A stretch of DNA of 12,971 nt from Flavobacteriaceae bacterium (lineage in GTDB: Bacteria; Bacteroidota; Bacteroidia; Flavobacteriales; Flavobacteriaceae): contig JAENXB010000063.1 in assembly GCA_016649785.1 (NCBI GenBank), positions 1 to 12,971 on the forward strand, read 5' to 3'. Under the pieces are notes generated by a model. It saw nothing but the letters and a program-made list of their open reading frames with translations, had not been told where the DNA came from and searched no databases. The translations under genes were made by a program, and so were the position numbers. Numbering within the stretch: the first letter of the stretch is position 1; each line of letters starts with the position of its first letter. Positions 1 to 6,744 of this stretch are shown piece after piece.

Positions 1-53
1 TCCCAATACTATATTTTTTTTCATTTGTAGATATTTATTGTTTTTTAATTGGT

Positions 54-73
54 CCCTAGATAGCTATCTGGGG
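54..73. repeat. 20-bp dyad-symmetric sequence
   Basis: The two halves CCCTAGATAG and CTATCTGGGG are reverse complements apart from one G-T position. The dyad has no spacer, so a hairpin would have to open its centre. It sits about 85 bases beyond the stop of the broken SRPBCC gene. No U-run follows it on either strand, so a protein-binding dyad is as likely as a terminator. Function is unknown. Confidence 0.4.
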
Positions 74-159
74 TAATTCGCTTATCTTCATTTGTCTTTG
101 TATCGTGTTTGCGTTATGCTCATTTCAGCTTTAAAATCAAGGTATTTTGTAGTGTAACC

Positions 160-646
160 CTATGTTAAGAAATTCTCTTTTAAATCTTGATTTTTGATGA
201 TCTCACCGGAATAATCGCCAAACAATTCGATTAATTTATGCCTTCTGTAAATAAAAATTTCTTTTAATTTAGGTGCTACCAGAAGGGGTTGTACCAGTTG
301 GCCAATAATTCCGAAGGGCAGTTTATAATCTACAATATCTTCCATTTCAACCCCGCCTTCAATTTCTTTTAAAAAGTGTTTGTAATGCCATAAGGAATAA
401 GGACCAAACCGCTGTTCATCCACAAAATATTCTTTATCCCGAACATGTGTTATCTCCGTGACCCATTTGGTTTTAATCCCGGCAACCGGAGTAACGATGT
501 ATTGTATAAGTTGCCCCTCAAAATATATTAAATCCCATATAATCCGGGGTGATGGTTTTTAAGTTTTTGGGATCTGACAAGAATTCCCAGGCTTTGTTAA
601 CCCTAATTGGCAATTTCTGTTTTGTGTGGAGGATGTATATCTTCAT
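160..646 (-). pseudogene. SRPBCC-family (START-like) protein, frameshifted with internal deletion
   Basis: Reading down from an ATG at 646 gives MKIYILHTKQKLPIRVNKAW followed by EFLSDPKNLKTITPDYMGFN, then I-F and a TGA at 520-518. In another frame the protein resumes from about 522 with FEGQLIQYIVTPVAGIKTKW, continues through ITHVRDKEYFVDEQRFGPY, and runs to a TAG at 160-162. Both pieces match one family of small SRPBCC ligand-binding proteins (about 150 residues), in which YMGF is normally followed by roughly ten more residues before the PG-(Q/M)-(L/I)-I segment. Those residues are missing here, so the lesion is a deletion whose length is not a multiple of three, not a single-base slip. No later start looks natural: the 87-residue piece would begin at an internal GTG (423) inside the conserved F-V-D-E-Q motif. 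The gene is therefore probably inactive. An assembly error is possible but would have to remove about 25-35 bases. Confidence 0.75.
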
Positions 647-973
647 TTTATTTCAGTGTAAAAATAACAATTATTTTGTTTATATAAAATATATAAAGGT
701 TAAACAAAATATAAATGTGAGGTTTTAAAAAATTATGTGTAAAACAGGTTTTGAATGAAGAGCAATTGCTTTTATATTTCTAAAACTGAAGAAATCTAAA
801 AATTTCCCCAAGAGCTCATTACAACCCTAAAAATTCACTTAATGACTGAATTTCAGAGTGATATATAAAAAATAATAATATATTTTCTGTATATTCATAT
901 CAATAAATAAGGGGTTATATGTTACCGAAAAATAAATTCCATAAAACATTAAATAACAATAAAAACAATAATT
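647..973. other. 327-base AT-rich intergenic region between divergent genes
   Basis: This stretch separates the minus-strand SRPBCC remnant from the plus-strand lipoprotein gene. It holds one promoter-like sequence on the plus strand (see 750-780). I found no convincing reading frame, tRNA or hairpin-plus-U-tract. The stretch 850-960 is almost entirely A and T. Confidence 0.6.
750..780 (+). promoter_or_regulatory. Candidate Bacteroidetes-type promoter for the lipoprotein gene
   Basis: TTTG (750-753), a 19-base spacer and TATATTTC (773-780) match the Bacteroidetes sigma-ABfr form TTTG-N19-TAnnTTTG with one mismatch in the last base. If used, transcription would start near 787 and leave a leader of about 185 bases before the ATG at 974. 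That is long for the group, so another start nearer the gene remains possible. Confidence 0.35.
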
Positions 974-1438
974 ATGAACTCAAAGAATTTTAAAATCATC
1001 TTTTTTCTTGTTTTGGTAGGCTTATTTACATTCACATCTTGTTCAAGTAATGATGATGCCCCACCAATTGATCAAATTCAAAACCAGGTGAAAAACAATC
1101 TTCAATCTGGTACCTGGAAAATAACGAAATTCCTTGATTCCGGAGACGATGAAACCAATCATTTTACCGGTTACAATTTTACATTTGGAAGTAACGGAAC
1201 ATTGACTGTGGCAAATGGAAGTAATACCTTCAATGGAACCTGGAGTATTACAGACAGCAATAGCAATGACGATACCCAGGATGATTTGGAACTCGTTATT
1301 AATTTCAATTTAACCAACGATTTTGAAGATTTAAACGATGATTGGGATTTCGTTTCTCAATCTTCCACTAAAATTGAGCTTATTGATATTAGTGGAGGAA
1401 ATGGAGGAACAGACAATCTTACTTTTGAAAAAAATTAA
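974..1438 (+). CDS. Lipocalin-like surface lipoprotein, unknown function
   Basis: This 154-residue protein starts with a lipoprotein signal peptide: a basic N-terminus, a hydrophobic stretch at about 8-20, then T-S-C with the lipidated Cys at 23. The residues after the Cys are S-S-N-D-D. Acidic residues just after the lipid anchor act in Flavobacteriia as a lipoprotein export signal, so the protein is probably on the cell surface. The mature part has the pattern of small Bacteroidetes lipocalin-like lipoproteins: a G-T-W-K-I-T-K strand near 46-52, F-T-F-G-S-N-G-T-L-T near 69-78 and G-T-W-S-I-T near 88-93, followed by an Asp/Asn-rich segment. Such barrels often bind small ligands, but no ligand or catalytic residue can be named. 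It appears monocistronic, with about 120 bases to the next gene. The start is fixed by the signal peptide. Confidence 0.85.
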   Translation: MNSKNFKIIFFLVLVGLFTFTSCSSNDDAPPIDQIQNQVKNNLQSGTWKITKFLDSGDDETNHFTGYNFTFGSNGTLTVANGSNTFNGTWSITDSNSNDDTQDDLELVINFNLTNDFEDLNDDWDFVSQSSTKIELIDISGGNGGTDNLTFEKN

Positions 1439-1444
1439 TTAAAG

Positions 1445-1473
1445 TTGAGGCCATTGTTCTTTTAGTATGTTTA
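1445..1473 (+). promoter_or_regulatory. Candidate promoter for the PIG-L/GT4/GH cluster
   Basis: TTG (1445-1447), an 18-base spacer and TATGTTTA (1466-1473) fit TTG-N17-23-TAnnTTTG with one mismatch at the last base. It lies immediately after the lipoprotein stop and about 85 bases before the deacetylase ATG, a plausible position for the cluster's promoter. Confidence 0.4.
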
Positions 1474-1495
1474 AATCCCAACCTTTTAATTTTAC

Positions 1496-1509
1496 CTGAT
1501 AAATATCAG
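1496..1509. repeat. 14-bp perfect palindrome in the cluster leader
   Basis: CTGATA-AA-TATCAG is a perfect inverted repeat lying between the candidate promoter at 1445-1473 and the ATG at 1558. Its position just downstream of a possible transcription start would suit a repressor operator. A short palindrome in AT-rich DNA can also occur by chance. Confidence 0.3.
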
Positions 1510-1557
1510 AACTTAAATTTATAATTCAATGTATTTTTAAATGTTCAAAAAAAACTA

Positions 1558-2193
1558 ATGGAATCAAAAACAGTTGCCCTTATCGTTGCTCATCCAGATG
1601 ATGAAATATTATGGGCAGGTGGAACTGTACTAAATCATCCCTCATGGAACTGGTTTATTCTCAGTTTGTGCAGGGGAAGCGATCCGGATCGCGCGCCTAA
1701 ATTTCATAAGGTTTTAGAAATTTTGGGAGCGGAAGGAATTATGGGGGATCTTGATGATGGACCTGAGCAGAAACCTTTGGATGAAAAAGAAGTTGAGCAG
1801 ACAATTCAGGACTTACTGCCTCCAAAACATTTCGATCTTTTAATTACACATAATCCTTCCGGAGAATATACCCGGCATCTCAGGCATGAAGAGACAGGGA
1901 AAGCGGTGATAAACCTTTGGCATACCGGAAAAATTTTTGCTGATGAACTTTGGACTTTTGCCTATGGCGATGGCCACAGGGAATATTATCCCAGAGCTTT
2001 CGAAAGCGCTTCTGTTTATACCAAATTGACAAAAGAAATATGGCTAAAAAAATACCGCCTTATTACAGAGATATACGGTTTTGACAAAAAGAGCTGGGAA
2101 GCCGAAACAACTCCCAAATCAGAAGCATTCAAGCAATTTACAGATCCTGAAACTGCAAAGAAGTGGCTCAATAATAAAGGACATGTATTATGA
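1558..2193 (+). CDS. Cytosolic PIG-L (LmbE-like) family zinc deacetylase
   Basis: This 211-residue protein has the PIG-L signature A-H-P-D-D-E at residues 11-16. In this family the His and second Asp bind the catalytic zinc and the first Asp acts as base. A second His cluster, H-L-R-H at 107-110, supplies the third metal ligand. Known members remove the N-acetyl group from GlcNAc-linked molecules (GlcNAc-PI, MshB and BshB substrates, antibiotic intermediates). There is no signal peptide, so it should act in the cytosol. Length is normal for a single-domain member. Its TGA overlaps the ATG of the glycosyltransferase gene by four bases (ATGA), which implies translational coupling and a shared pathway. 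The start ATG follows an A-rich leader, and the motif lies close to the N-terminus as in relatives. Family assignment is firm; the substrate is unknown. Confidence 0.9.
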   Translation: MESKTVALIVAHPDDEILWAGGTVLNHPSWNWFILSLCRGSDPDRAPKFHKVLEILGAEGIMGDLDDGPEQKPLDEKEVEQTIQDLLPPKHFDLLITHNPSGEYTRHLRHEETGKAVINLWHTGKIFADELWTFAYGDGHREYYPRAFESASVYTKLTKEIWLKKYRLITEIYGFDKKSWEAETTPKSEAFKQFTDPETAKKWLNNKGHVL

Positions 2194-3332
2194 AAGTATT
2201 GATATTATATGATTATCCACCTTCACCCGGGGGGCTTGCAACCCAGGGAGATCTACTTTACAGGGGGCTTCTTGAAATGGGAGTTGACGCCCATGCTGCT
2301 AATTATGAATCGGAACAGGAGAAAGAATGGTATTACCGTTGGTTTAAGCCAGATGTTGTTGTAGGTATTGGTTATTGGGGCTACACCCCGGAACTGGTGC
2401 TTCATCCGCAAAAATTTGGTGTGCAGCCAGTACCCTGGCTGGTGGCAGATGGTTTTATTGCCAATTATCAGGATGTATTAAACGATCTTCCGCTTATACT
2501 TGTTACTTCTAATTGGGTAAAGGAAATGTATGTACGTGATGGGATAAGTGGTGATAATATTGTGGTTTTACCAGTGGGCTGCGATACTAATTCTTTTGTA
2601 CCGTTTAGTAAAAGCGATCCAAAAATTATGGCGGTGCGGGGATCATTGGGAATTTCCCCTGGCCAACTAATGATTCTAACGGTAGGTGGCGATGCAGCTT
2701 CCAAAGGGGCTCAGGAAGTAATGCAGGCACTTGCATTAATTGACGATAAAGTGCCGGATTGGAAATACGTATGTAAAGTATGGCCTCAGGAGAGAACATT
2801 AATTCAAAATTTACAAGACCTCGAATTGGCAAAACGATTGGGAATTGATAAAAAAATCATTTATGCCACGAATACCATCTCCCGGAATTTTGTGCCTTAT
2901 CTTATTGGAGCCTGTGATATATATGCAGCCCCTTCCAGGCTTGAAGGTTTTGGAATGCCCCAAGTGGAAGCAGGGGCATGCGGGAAACCGGTTATTGGTA
3001 TTGAAGCAATGGGAATGCTGGATACCCTTGTGCATGGAAAAACAGCATTTTTGGCAAAAGTAGCCCAAAGAATTGTGGTGGACCAGGTGATTCTTGGTAT
3101 TGAATCGGGCTATGGAGCCAATCATTGCATGATATTTAAAGAGCCAAGAACAGTTGATTATCGCGCGAATATCAATGATATCGCCAATAATCTAACAGAT
3201 CTTATGAATGATCCGGCATTGCGGGAAAAAATGGGTAAAGCAGGCCGGGAACGGGTGGTTGAAAATTTTGACTACCGGGTAGTTGCAAAGAGGTTTGTGA
3301 AAATAGTGAACGATAAATTGGGAATAGTTTAA
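2190..3332 (+). CDS. GT4-family glycosyltransferase (GT-B fold)
   Basis: This 380-residue retaining-type glycosyltransferase has an N-terminal acceptor domain starting V-L-I-L-Y-D-Y-P-P-S-P-G-G; the Gly-Gly loop is typical of GT-B enzymes. The C-terminal donor domain includes T-V-G-G-D-A-A-S-K-G near 164-173. The EX7E nucleotide-sugar motif is E252 and E260, within P-S-R-L-E-G-F-G-M-P-Q-V-E. The C-terminal helix around M-G-K-A-G-R-E-R-V-V-E-N-F is also characteristic of GT4. No transmembrane segment is seen, so it is cytosolic or membrane-peripheral. It is translationally coupled to the upstream deacetylase and is followed after 19 bases by the glycosidase-like gene. A GT4 enzyme paired with a PIG-L deacetylase recalls MshA/MshB and BshA/BshB, but the N-terminal sequence does not resemble BshA. 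Donor and acceptor are unknown. Confidence 0.88.
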   Translation: MKVLILYDYPPSPGGLATQGDLLYRGLLEMGVDAHAANYESEQEKEWYYRWFKPDVVVGIGYWGYTPELVLHPQKFGVQPVPWLVADGFIANYQDVLNDLPLILVTSNWVKEMYVRDGISGDNIVVLPVGCDTNSFVPFSKSDPKIMAVRGSLGISPGQLMILTVGGDAASKGAQEVMQALALIDDKVPDWKYVCKVWPQERTLIQNLQDLELAKRLGIDKKIIYATNTISRNFVPYLIGACDIYAAPSRLEGFGMPQVEAGACGKPVIGIEAMGMLDTLVHGKTAFLAKVAQRIVVDQVILGIESGYGANHCMIFKEPRTVDYRANINDIANNLTDLMNDPALREKMGKAGRERVVENFDYRVVAKRFVKIVNDKLGIV

Positions 3333-3351
3333 TTTCAACCTTTGACTGACC

Positions 3352-4530
3352 ATGAAAACTAAGGATTTACAATTGATAGCAGAAGCAAAAGAGGCTGCAC
3401 TTGAAGTGCTGCTTCATAATGCAAAAGGCCCATTCCACGGGCTTCCGCGTACCGCCGGCTGGGGATATCCAGAGCCATATACCAGGGATTTAATGTTTTC
3501 TATTTTTGGGATTGCTGTTTCTGATAATCCAAAACTTATGGAAAGCATCCGGAAAGTATTGGAAACTTTAGCGCAAAATCAGACTAAACACGGTCATATT
3601 ACTTCATTGGTACATGATAAGGAAGATCGTGGATCAAGTGATTCCACCCCATTATTTTTGTTGGCTTCAGAAATTTACAGGAAAGTCACAGGGGAATCAG
3701 AATTTCTTAAGGAAGCCGTTGAAAAGTCAATGTTATGGATGGAATATCAAAGTCCAGCTGATCGTTACCTGATCGTCCAGCAACCCACAAGCGATTGGCG
3801 TGATGAACAATGGGTGTTGGGAAATGGTTTATTTGTAAATACTTTAACTTATAGCTACCTCAGGATGATGAGCCAACACGAGCGGGCAAACAAAATGCTC
3901 AAGGCTATGAAACGCTTTACCATAACCGGTGGGGTGATGCACAAGCATGTTCACGAAGGTCTTGTGTTAAAGCATAAGCCGTACTATGCTTTATGGTCCT
4001 ATAAACTTTACAGCAGTGAACGTTTTGACCTCTTGGGTAACAGCCTGGCGATTCTTTCCGGAATTGCACCCCCGTCAAGGGCCAGTGAAATGGTTTCCTG
4101 GATAGAGAAGGAATGTGAAAACATGAGAAGTAACGGGCAATTGGCCGTTGATCTTCCCCCTAATTTTTTCCCTTTTATAAAACCAGAAGATATTGACTGG
4201 CGGGCACGTTATTCAATTTATAACCAACCCGGGGATTATCACAATGGAGGCATCTGGCCATTTATATGCGGATTTTATGTGGCAGCTTTGGTTGCTGCCC
4301 GAAAATATGAGCTTGCCGGTGAAAAGCTCGTGGTACTTACTCAAATGATAAAAATTTCCAACAATATAAATTTGGATTTTGGTTTTAATGAATGGATCAA
4401 GGCCCAGGATGGAAAATCTATGGGGCAGGACTGGCAAACCTGGTCGGCAGCACTTTATTTGTATGCTGTAAAATGTGTAGAGGAAAAAAGGACGCCTTTC
4501 TTTGACGAAATACGTTCCTACAAGGAATAA
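3352..4530 (+). CDS. Six-hairpin glycosidase resembling GH100 / amylo-alpha-1,6-glucosidase-like enzymes
   Basis: This 392-residue protein lacks a signal peptide, so it is probably cytosolic. Motifs follow the order seen in (alpha/alpha)6-barrel glycosidases related to GH100 neutral invertases and amylo-glucosidases: T-R-D (44-46), S-S-D-S-T-P (95-100), S-D-W-R-D-E-Q-W (147-154), D-Y-H-N-G-G-I-W-P (295-303), F-N-E-W (345-348) and G-Q-D-W-Q-T-W-S (358-365). The Y-H-N-G-G-x-W-P and late Q-T-W segments strongly recall GH100. By that analogy D97 and E347 are candidate catalytic acid and base; this is inference. GH100 enzymes are usually somewhat longer, so membership is uncertain and the protein may belong to a related unclassified family. 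As the last gene of the trio, it may hydrolyse or recycle a glycoside made by its neighbours, or act on sucrose- or glucan-like material. Confidence 0.72.
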   Translation: MKTKDLQLIAEAKEAALEVLLHNAKGPFHGLPRTAGWGYPEPYTRDLMFSIFGIAVSDNPKLMESIRKVLETLAQNQTKHGHITSLVHDKEDRGSSDSTPLFLLASEIYRKVTGESEFLKEAVEKSMLWMEYQSPADRYLIVQQPTSDWRDEQWVLGNGLFVNTLTYSYLRMMSQHERANKMLKAMKRFTITGGVMHKHVHEGLVLKHKPYYALWSYKLYSSERFDLLGNSLAILSGIAPPSRASEMVSWIEKECENMRSNGQLAVDLPPNFFPFIKPEDIDWRARYSIYNQPGDYHNGGIWPFICGFYVAALVAARKYELAGEKLVVLTQMIKISNNINLDFGFNEWIKAQDGKSMGQDWQTWSAALYLYAVKCVEEKRTPFFDEIRSYKE

Positions 4531-4727
4531 TGCAACAAAAAACCTTTAAATTACTTGTTTTGAAATCAGGAATATCATCCCAATTAAATTTGTTGTTCTT
4601 TCTGTATTTTGAAAATTATATAGGGAGAACTGGTTTATTTTTCTCTCATTTGTTGGAACTTAAATTTTCTGAAGGTTAGAAATCTTTGGCTATATTGATT
4701 AAAATAAAGCTAAAATTTAAGCGAAAA

Positions 4728-4741
4728 TTAGGCCTAAGGCC
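4728..4741. repeat. TTAGGCCTAA palindrome with overlapping GGCC repeat
   Basis: TTAGGCCTAA (4728-4737) is a perfect 10-bp palindrome. A second GGCC follows at 4738-4741, so GGCC-TAA-GGCC is a short direct repeat. It lies nine bases before the -33 element of the DUF2911 promoter and could be an upstream regulatory site, though nothing beyond its position supports this. Confidence 0.2.
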
Positions 4742-4749
4742 AAAATAAA

Positions 4750-4781
4750 TTGGGTTTAGAGAATCCTTGAATGTATATTTG
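4750..4781 (+). promoter_or_regulatory. Bacteroidetes-type promoter of the DUF2911 gene
   Basis: TTG (4750-4752), a 21-base spacer and a perfect TATATTTG (4774-4781) match the Flavobacteriia consensus TTG-N17-23-TAnnTTTG. The implied start near 4788 leaves a leader of about 16 bases before the ATG at 4804. It indicates independent transcription from the upstream cluster, which ends 273 bases earlier. No terminator is obvious in the remainder of that gap (4531-4727). Confidence 0.6.
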
Positions 4782-4803
4782 AATAAACCAACACAAATTT
4801 TTT

Positions 4804-5652
4804 ATGAAAAACATACTTTTACTCTTTTGCGTAGGATTGATTTCTTTGGGAACTTCAGCGCAAATTCAAACCCCTCAACCCAGTCCTTTTTCTAAGGTCG
4901 AACAAAAGGTTGGGCTTACCGATGTAAGTATTGAATATTCCCGTCCCGGAATGCGGGATCGTGAAATTTTCGGTAATCTGGTGCCCTTCGGGAAAGTTTG
5001 GCGCACCGGTGCCAATGCCAACACCAAGATCACTTTTAGCGACGATGTGAAAATTGCCGGAAAAGAGTTGACAAAAGGCACTTATGCACTTTATACCATT
5101 CCAAATAAAGATTCCTGGGAAATACTGTTTTACTCTGATTCCAATAACTGGGGAACACCGGAAAAATGGGATGATAATAAAGTGGCGTTAAAAGCAACTG
5201 CTGAAGTTCAGCAAATGCCAATGAGAATGGAATCTTTTACCATTTTGATCGATGAATTAAAAAATGATTCTGCGGCATTAAATTTTATTTGGGAAAACAC
5301 CATTGTAACATTGCCATTTGAAGTTCCTACAGACGCCAAAACCCTCGCAAGTATTGAAAAAGTGATGAACGGCCCTTCGGGCGGTGATTATTTTTCTGCA
5401 GCCACTTATTACCACGAAACCGGTAAAGACCTGAAAAAGGCTTTGGAATGGGTAAATAAAGCGGTTGAAATGCAGGGTGATGATGCTTACTGGATGTTGC
5501 GACGCAAATCTCTTATTGAAGCAGATCTGGGAATGAAAAAAGAAGCTATTGCCAGTGCAAAACGTTCTTTAGCTTCAGCTGAAAAAGCCGGAAATGCAGA
5601 CTATGTAAAAATGAATAAAGATTCCCTGAAAGAGTGGGGAGCGAATAGATAG
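4804..5652 (+). CDS. Exported DUF2911-domain protein with TPR-like C-terminus
   Basis: This 282-residue protein has a Sec signal peptide at 1-19 (K-N start, hydrophobic core, T-S-A before Q20). The DUF2911 domain, at about 25-170, is recognisable from V-S-I-E-Y-S-R-P-G-M-R-D-R-x-I-F-G, the segment L-V-P-F-G-K-V-W-R-T-G-A-N-A-N-T, and L-T-K-G-T-Y-A-L-Y-T-I-P followed by W-E-I-L-F. After about 185 the protein becomes helical, with A-A-T-Y-Y-H-E-T-G-K-D-L-K-K-A-L-E-W-V-N-K-A resembling a TPR-type hairpin. DUF2911 proteins are common and abundant in Bacteroidetes, but their role is not established. The mature form should be periplasmic or secreted. The gene has its own promoter and terminator, so it is probably monocistronic. 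Confidence 0.92.
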   Translation: MKNILLLFCVGLISLGTSAQIQTPQPSPFSKVEQKVGLTDVSIEYSRPGMRDREIFGNLVPFGKVWRTGANANTKITFSDDVKIAGKELTKGTYALYTIPNKDSWEILFYSDSNNWGTPEKWDDNKVALKATAEVQQMPMRMESFTILIDELKNDSAALNFIWENTIVTLPFEVPTDAKTLASIEKVMNGPSGGDYFSAATYYHETGKDLKKALEWVNKAVEMQGDDAYWMLRRKSLIEADLGMKKEAIASAKRSLASAEKAGNADYVKMNKDSLKEWGANR

Positions 5653-5688
5653 GAAAAAGTTGAAAGTTTAAAAGTAAAAATTAAAAAA

Positions 5689-5719
5689 GGCTCTCTGTAT
5701 AACAGGGAGCCTTTTTTTT
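5689..5719. terminator. Bidirectional Rho-independent terminator
   Basis: GGCTCTCTG (5689-5697) pairs with CAGGGAGCC (5703-5711), giving nine base pairs with one G-U, around the loop TATAA. Eight T follow on the plus strand and an A-run precedes the stem. The hairpin can therefore stop plus-strand transcription from the DUF2911 gene and minus-strand transcription from the oxidoreductase gene, whose stop codon lies only 15 bases away. Confidence 0.88.
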
Positions 5720-5733
5720 ATTTTTTCATATAA

Positions 5734-6744
5734 TTAGAGGAATTTATTTACGGTTGAAATTTTAAAACATCGATAAATTAATCCTATTTCTTCCCTGATA
5801 TCGTCCAGTAATCCGATAAGTTCCAAACTTTTTTCAAAGCTCATTAGCGTGCTTTCGGTTCTGCCTTCGGCCAGCATTTGTTGCACGTGTTCAGCTTCAA
5901 AATTATAACCGTTGGTATTGACTTCAAATGAAATTGTCTCCTCTTGATTATTATGTAGAATTGTTACGGAAGTTGGCTCGTGAAATCTTCTGTTAATTGT
6001 TAGCCTAGCCTTTTCAAAATTGATGGTTGCCGTGGTTGGGGTGTTTTTGTTGATAGTACTTAAGAGATGTGCACGAACTCCATTTTGGTAATTAAATACA
6101 ATACTGCAACTTTCATCAACGCTGGTTTCGCTAAATTCAGCTTTGGCCGAAATAGTATCGGGTTTGCCTAAAAGAGTAAGGGCTGCAAATACAGGGTAGA
6201 TCCCAATATCCAGTAAACTGCCGCCACCCAGATCTTTATTGAAAAGCCGATTTTCTGGAAGGAAGGGCGCTTCAAATCCAAAATCGGCTTCTAAACCGGT
6301 TATTTTCCCGAATTTTTCAGATTTAACCAATTCCAATACATATTGATAATGTGGCAAAAAATATGTCCAGAGCGCTTCCATTAAAAAGATGTTTTCCTTT
6401 TTTGCAGTCAAGATCATTTCATTTACCTGCTCCTTATTCATCGCAAAGGGTTTTTCGCAGAGAACAGCTTTTTTGTGTTTTAAGCAAAGAAGGGTATGCT
6501 CGTAATGGAAAACATGAGGGGTTGCTATATAAATTATATCTACTTCCTTATCTTTTACCAAATCTTCATAACTGCCATAAAATTTCGGCACATTAAATTC
6601 TTTCGCAAATTCTTCGGCTTTGGCCAAGGAACGGCTGGCTACGGCATATAATTCCGCTCCCGGGACTTCTGCTAAACCTTTAGCAAATTTATGAGCTATT
6701 TTTCCGGGGCCCAGTATGGCCCATTTAAATGTTTTAGTTTTCAA
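5734..6744 (-). CDS. Gfo/Idh/MocA-family NAD(P)-dependent oxidoreductase
   Basis: This 336-residue protein has a Rossmann N-terminus with G12-P-G14-K-I-A17, then I-A-T-P-H near 76-80 and the hallmark E97-K98-P99, whose Lys is the catalytic/nicotinamide-site residue of the family. The C-terminal substrate domain carries G-G-G-S-L-L-D179-I-G-I-Y183-P, the Tyr form typical of dihydrodiol-dehydrogenase and glucose-fructose-oxidoreductase-like members. It should oxidise or reduce a sugar or polyol in the cytosol. The start is a TTG at 6744: it overlaps the symporter gene by 11 bases, matches the usual distance to the GxGxxA motif, and no ATG is available. This implies coupling to the symporter. 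The last residues (R-C-F-K-I-S-T-V-N-K-F-L) look unlike relatives, which usually end soon after G-L-x-Y-P; a small frameshift at the end is possible. It is the last gene of the operon. Confidence 0.9.
   Translation of the reverse strand: MKTKTFKWAILGPGKIAHKFAKGLAEVPGAELYAVASRSLAKAEEFAKEFNVPKFYGSYEDLVKDKEVDIIYIATPHVFHYEHTLLCLKHKKAVLCEKPFAMNKEQVNEMILTAKKENIFLMEALWTYFLPHYQYVLELVKSEKFGKITGLEADFGFEAPFLPENRLFNKDLGGGSLLDIGIYPVFAALTLLGKPDTISAKAEFSETSVDESCSIVFNYQNGVRAHLLSTINKNTPTTATINFEKARLTINRRFHEPTSVTILHNNQEETISFEVNTNGYNFEAEHVQQMLAEGRTESTLMSFEKSLELIGLLDDIREEIGLIYRCFKISTVNKFL

Noticed and set aside
160..423. An independent 87-residue gene on the minus strand
   Set aside because: It would begin at an internal GTG within the conserved F-V-D-E-Q motif of the SRPBCC family, and matching sequence continues upstream in the same frame. 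It is the C-terminal part of the broken gene.
1558..3332. Bacillithiol genes bshB and bshA
   Set aside because: Families and pairing are similar, but the GT lacks the BshA-type N-terminal sequence, no bshC-like gene is present, and a glycosidase-like gene follows instead.
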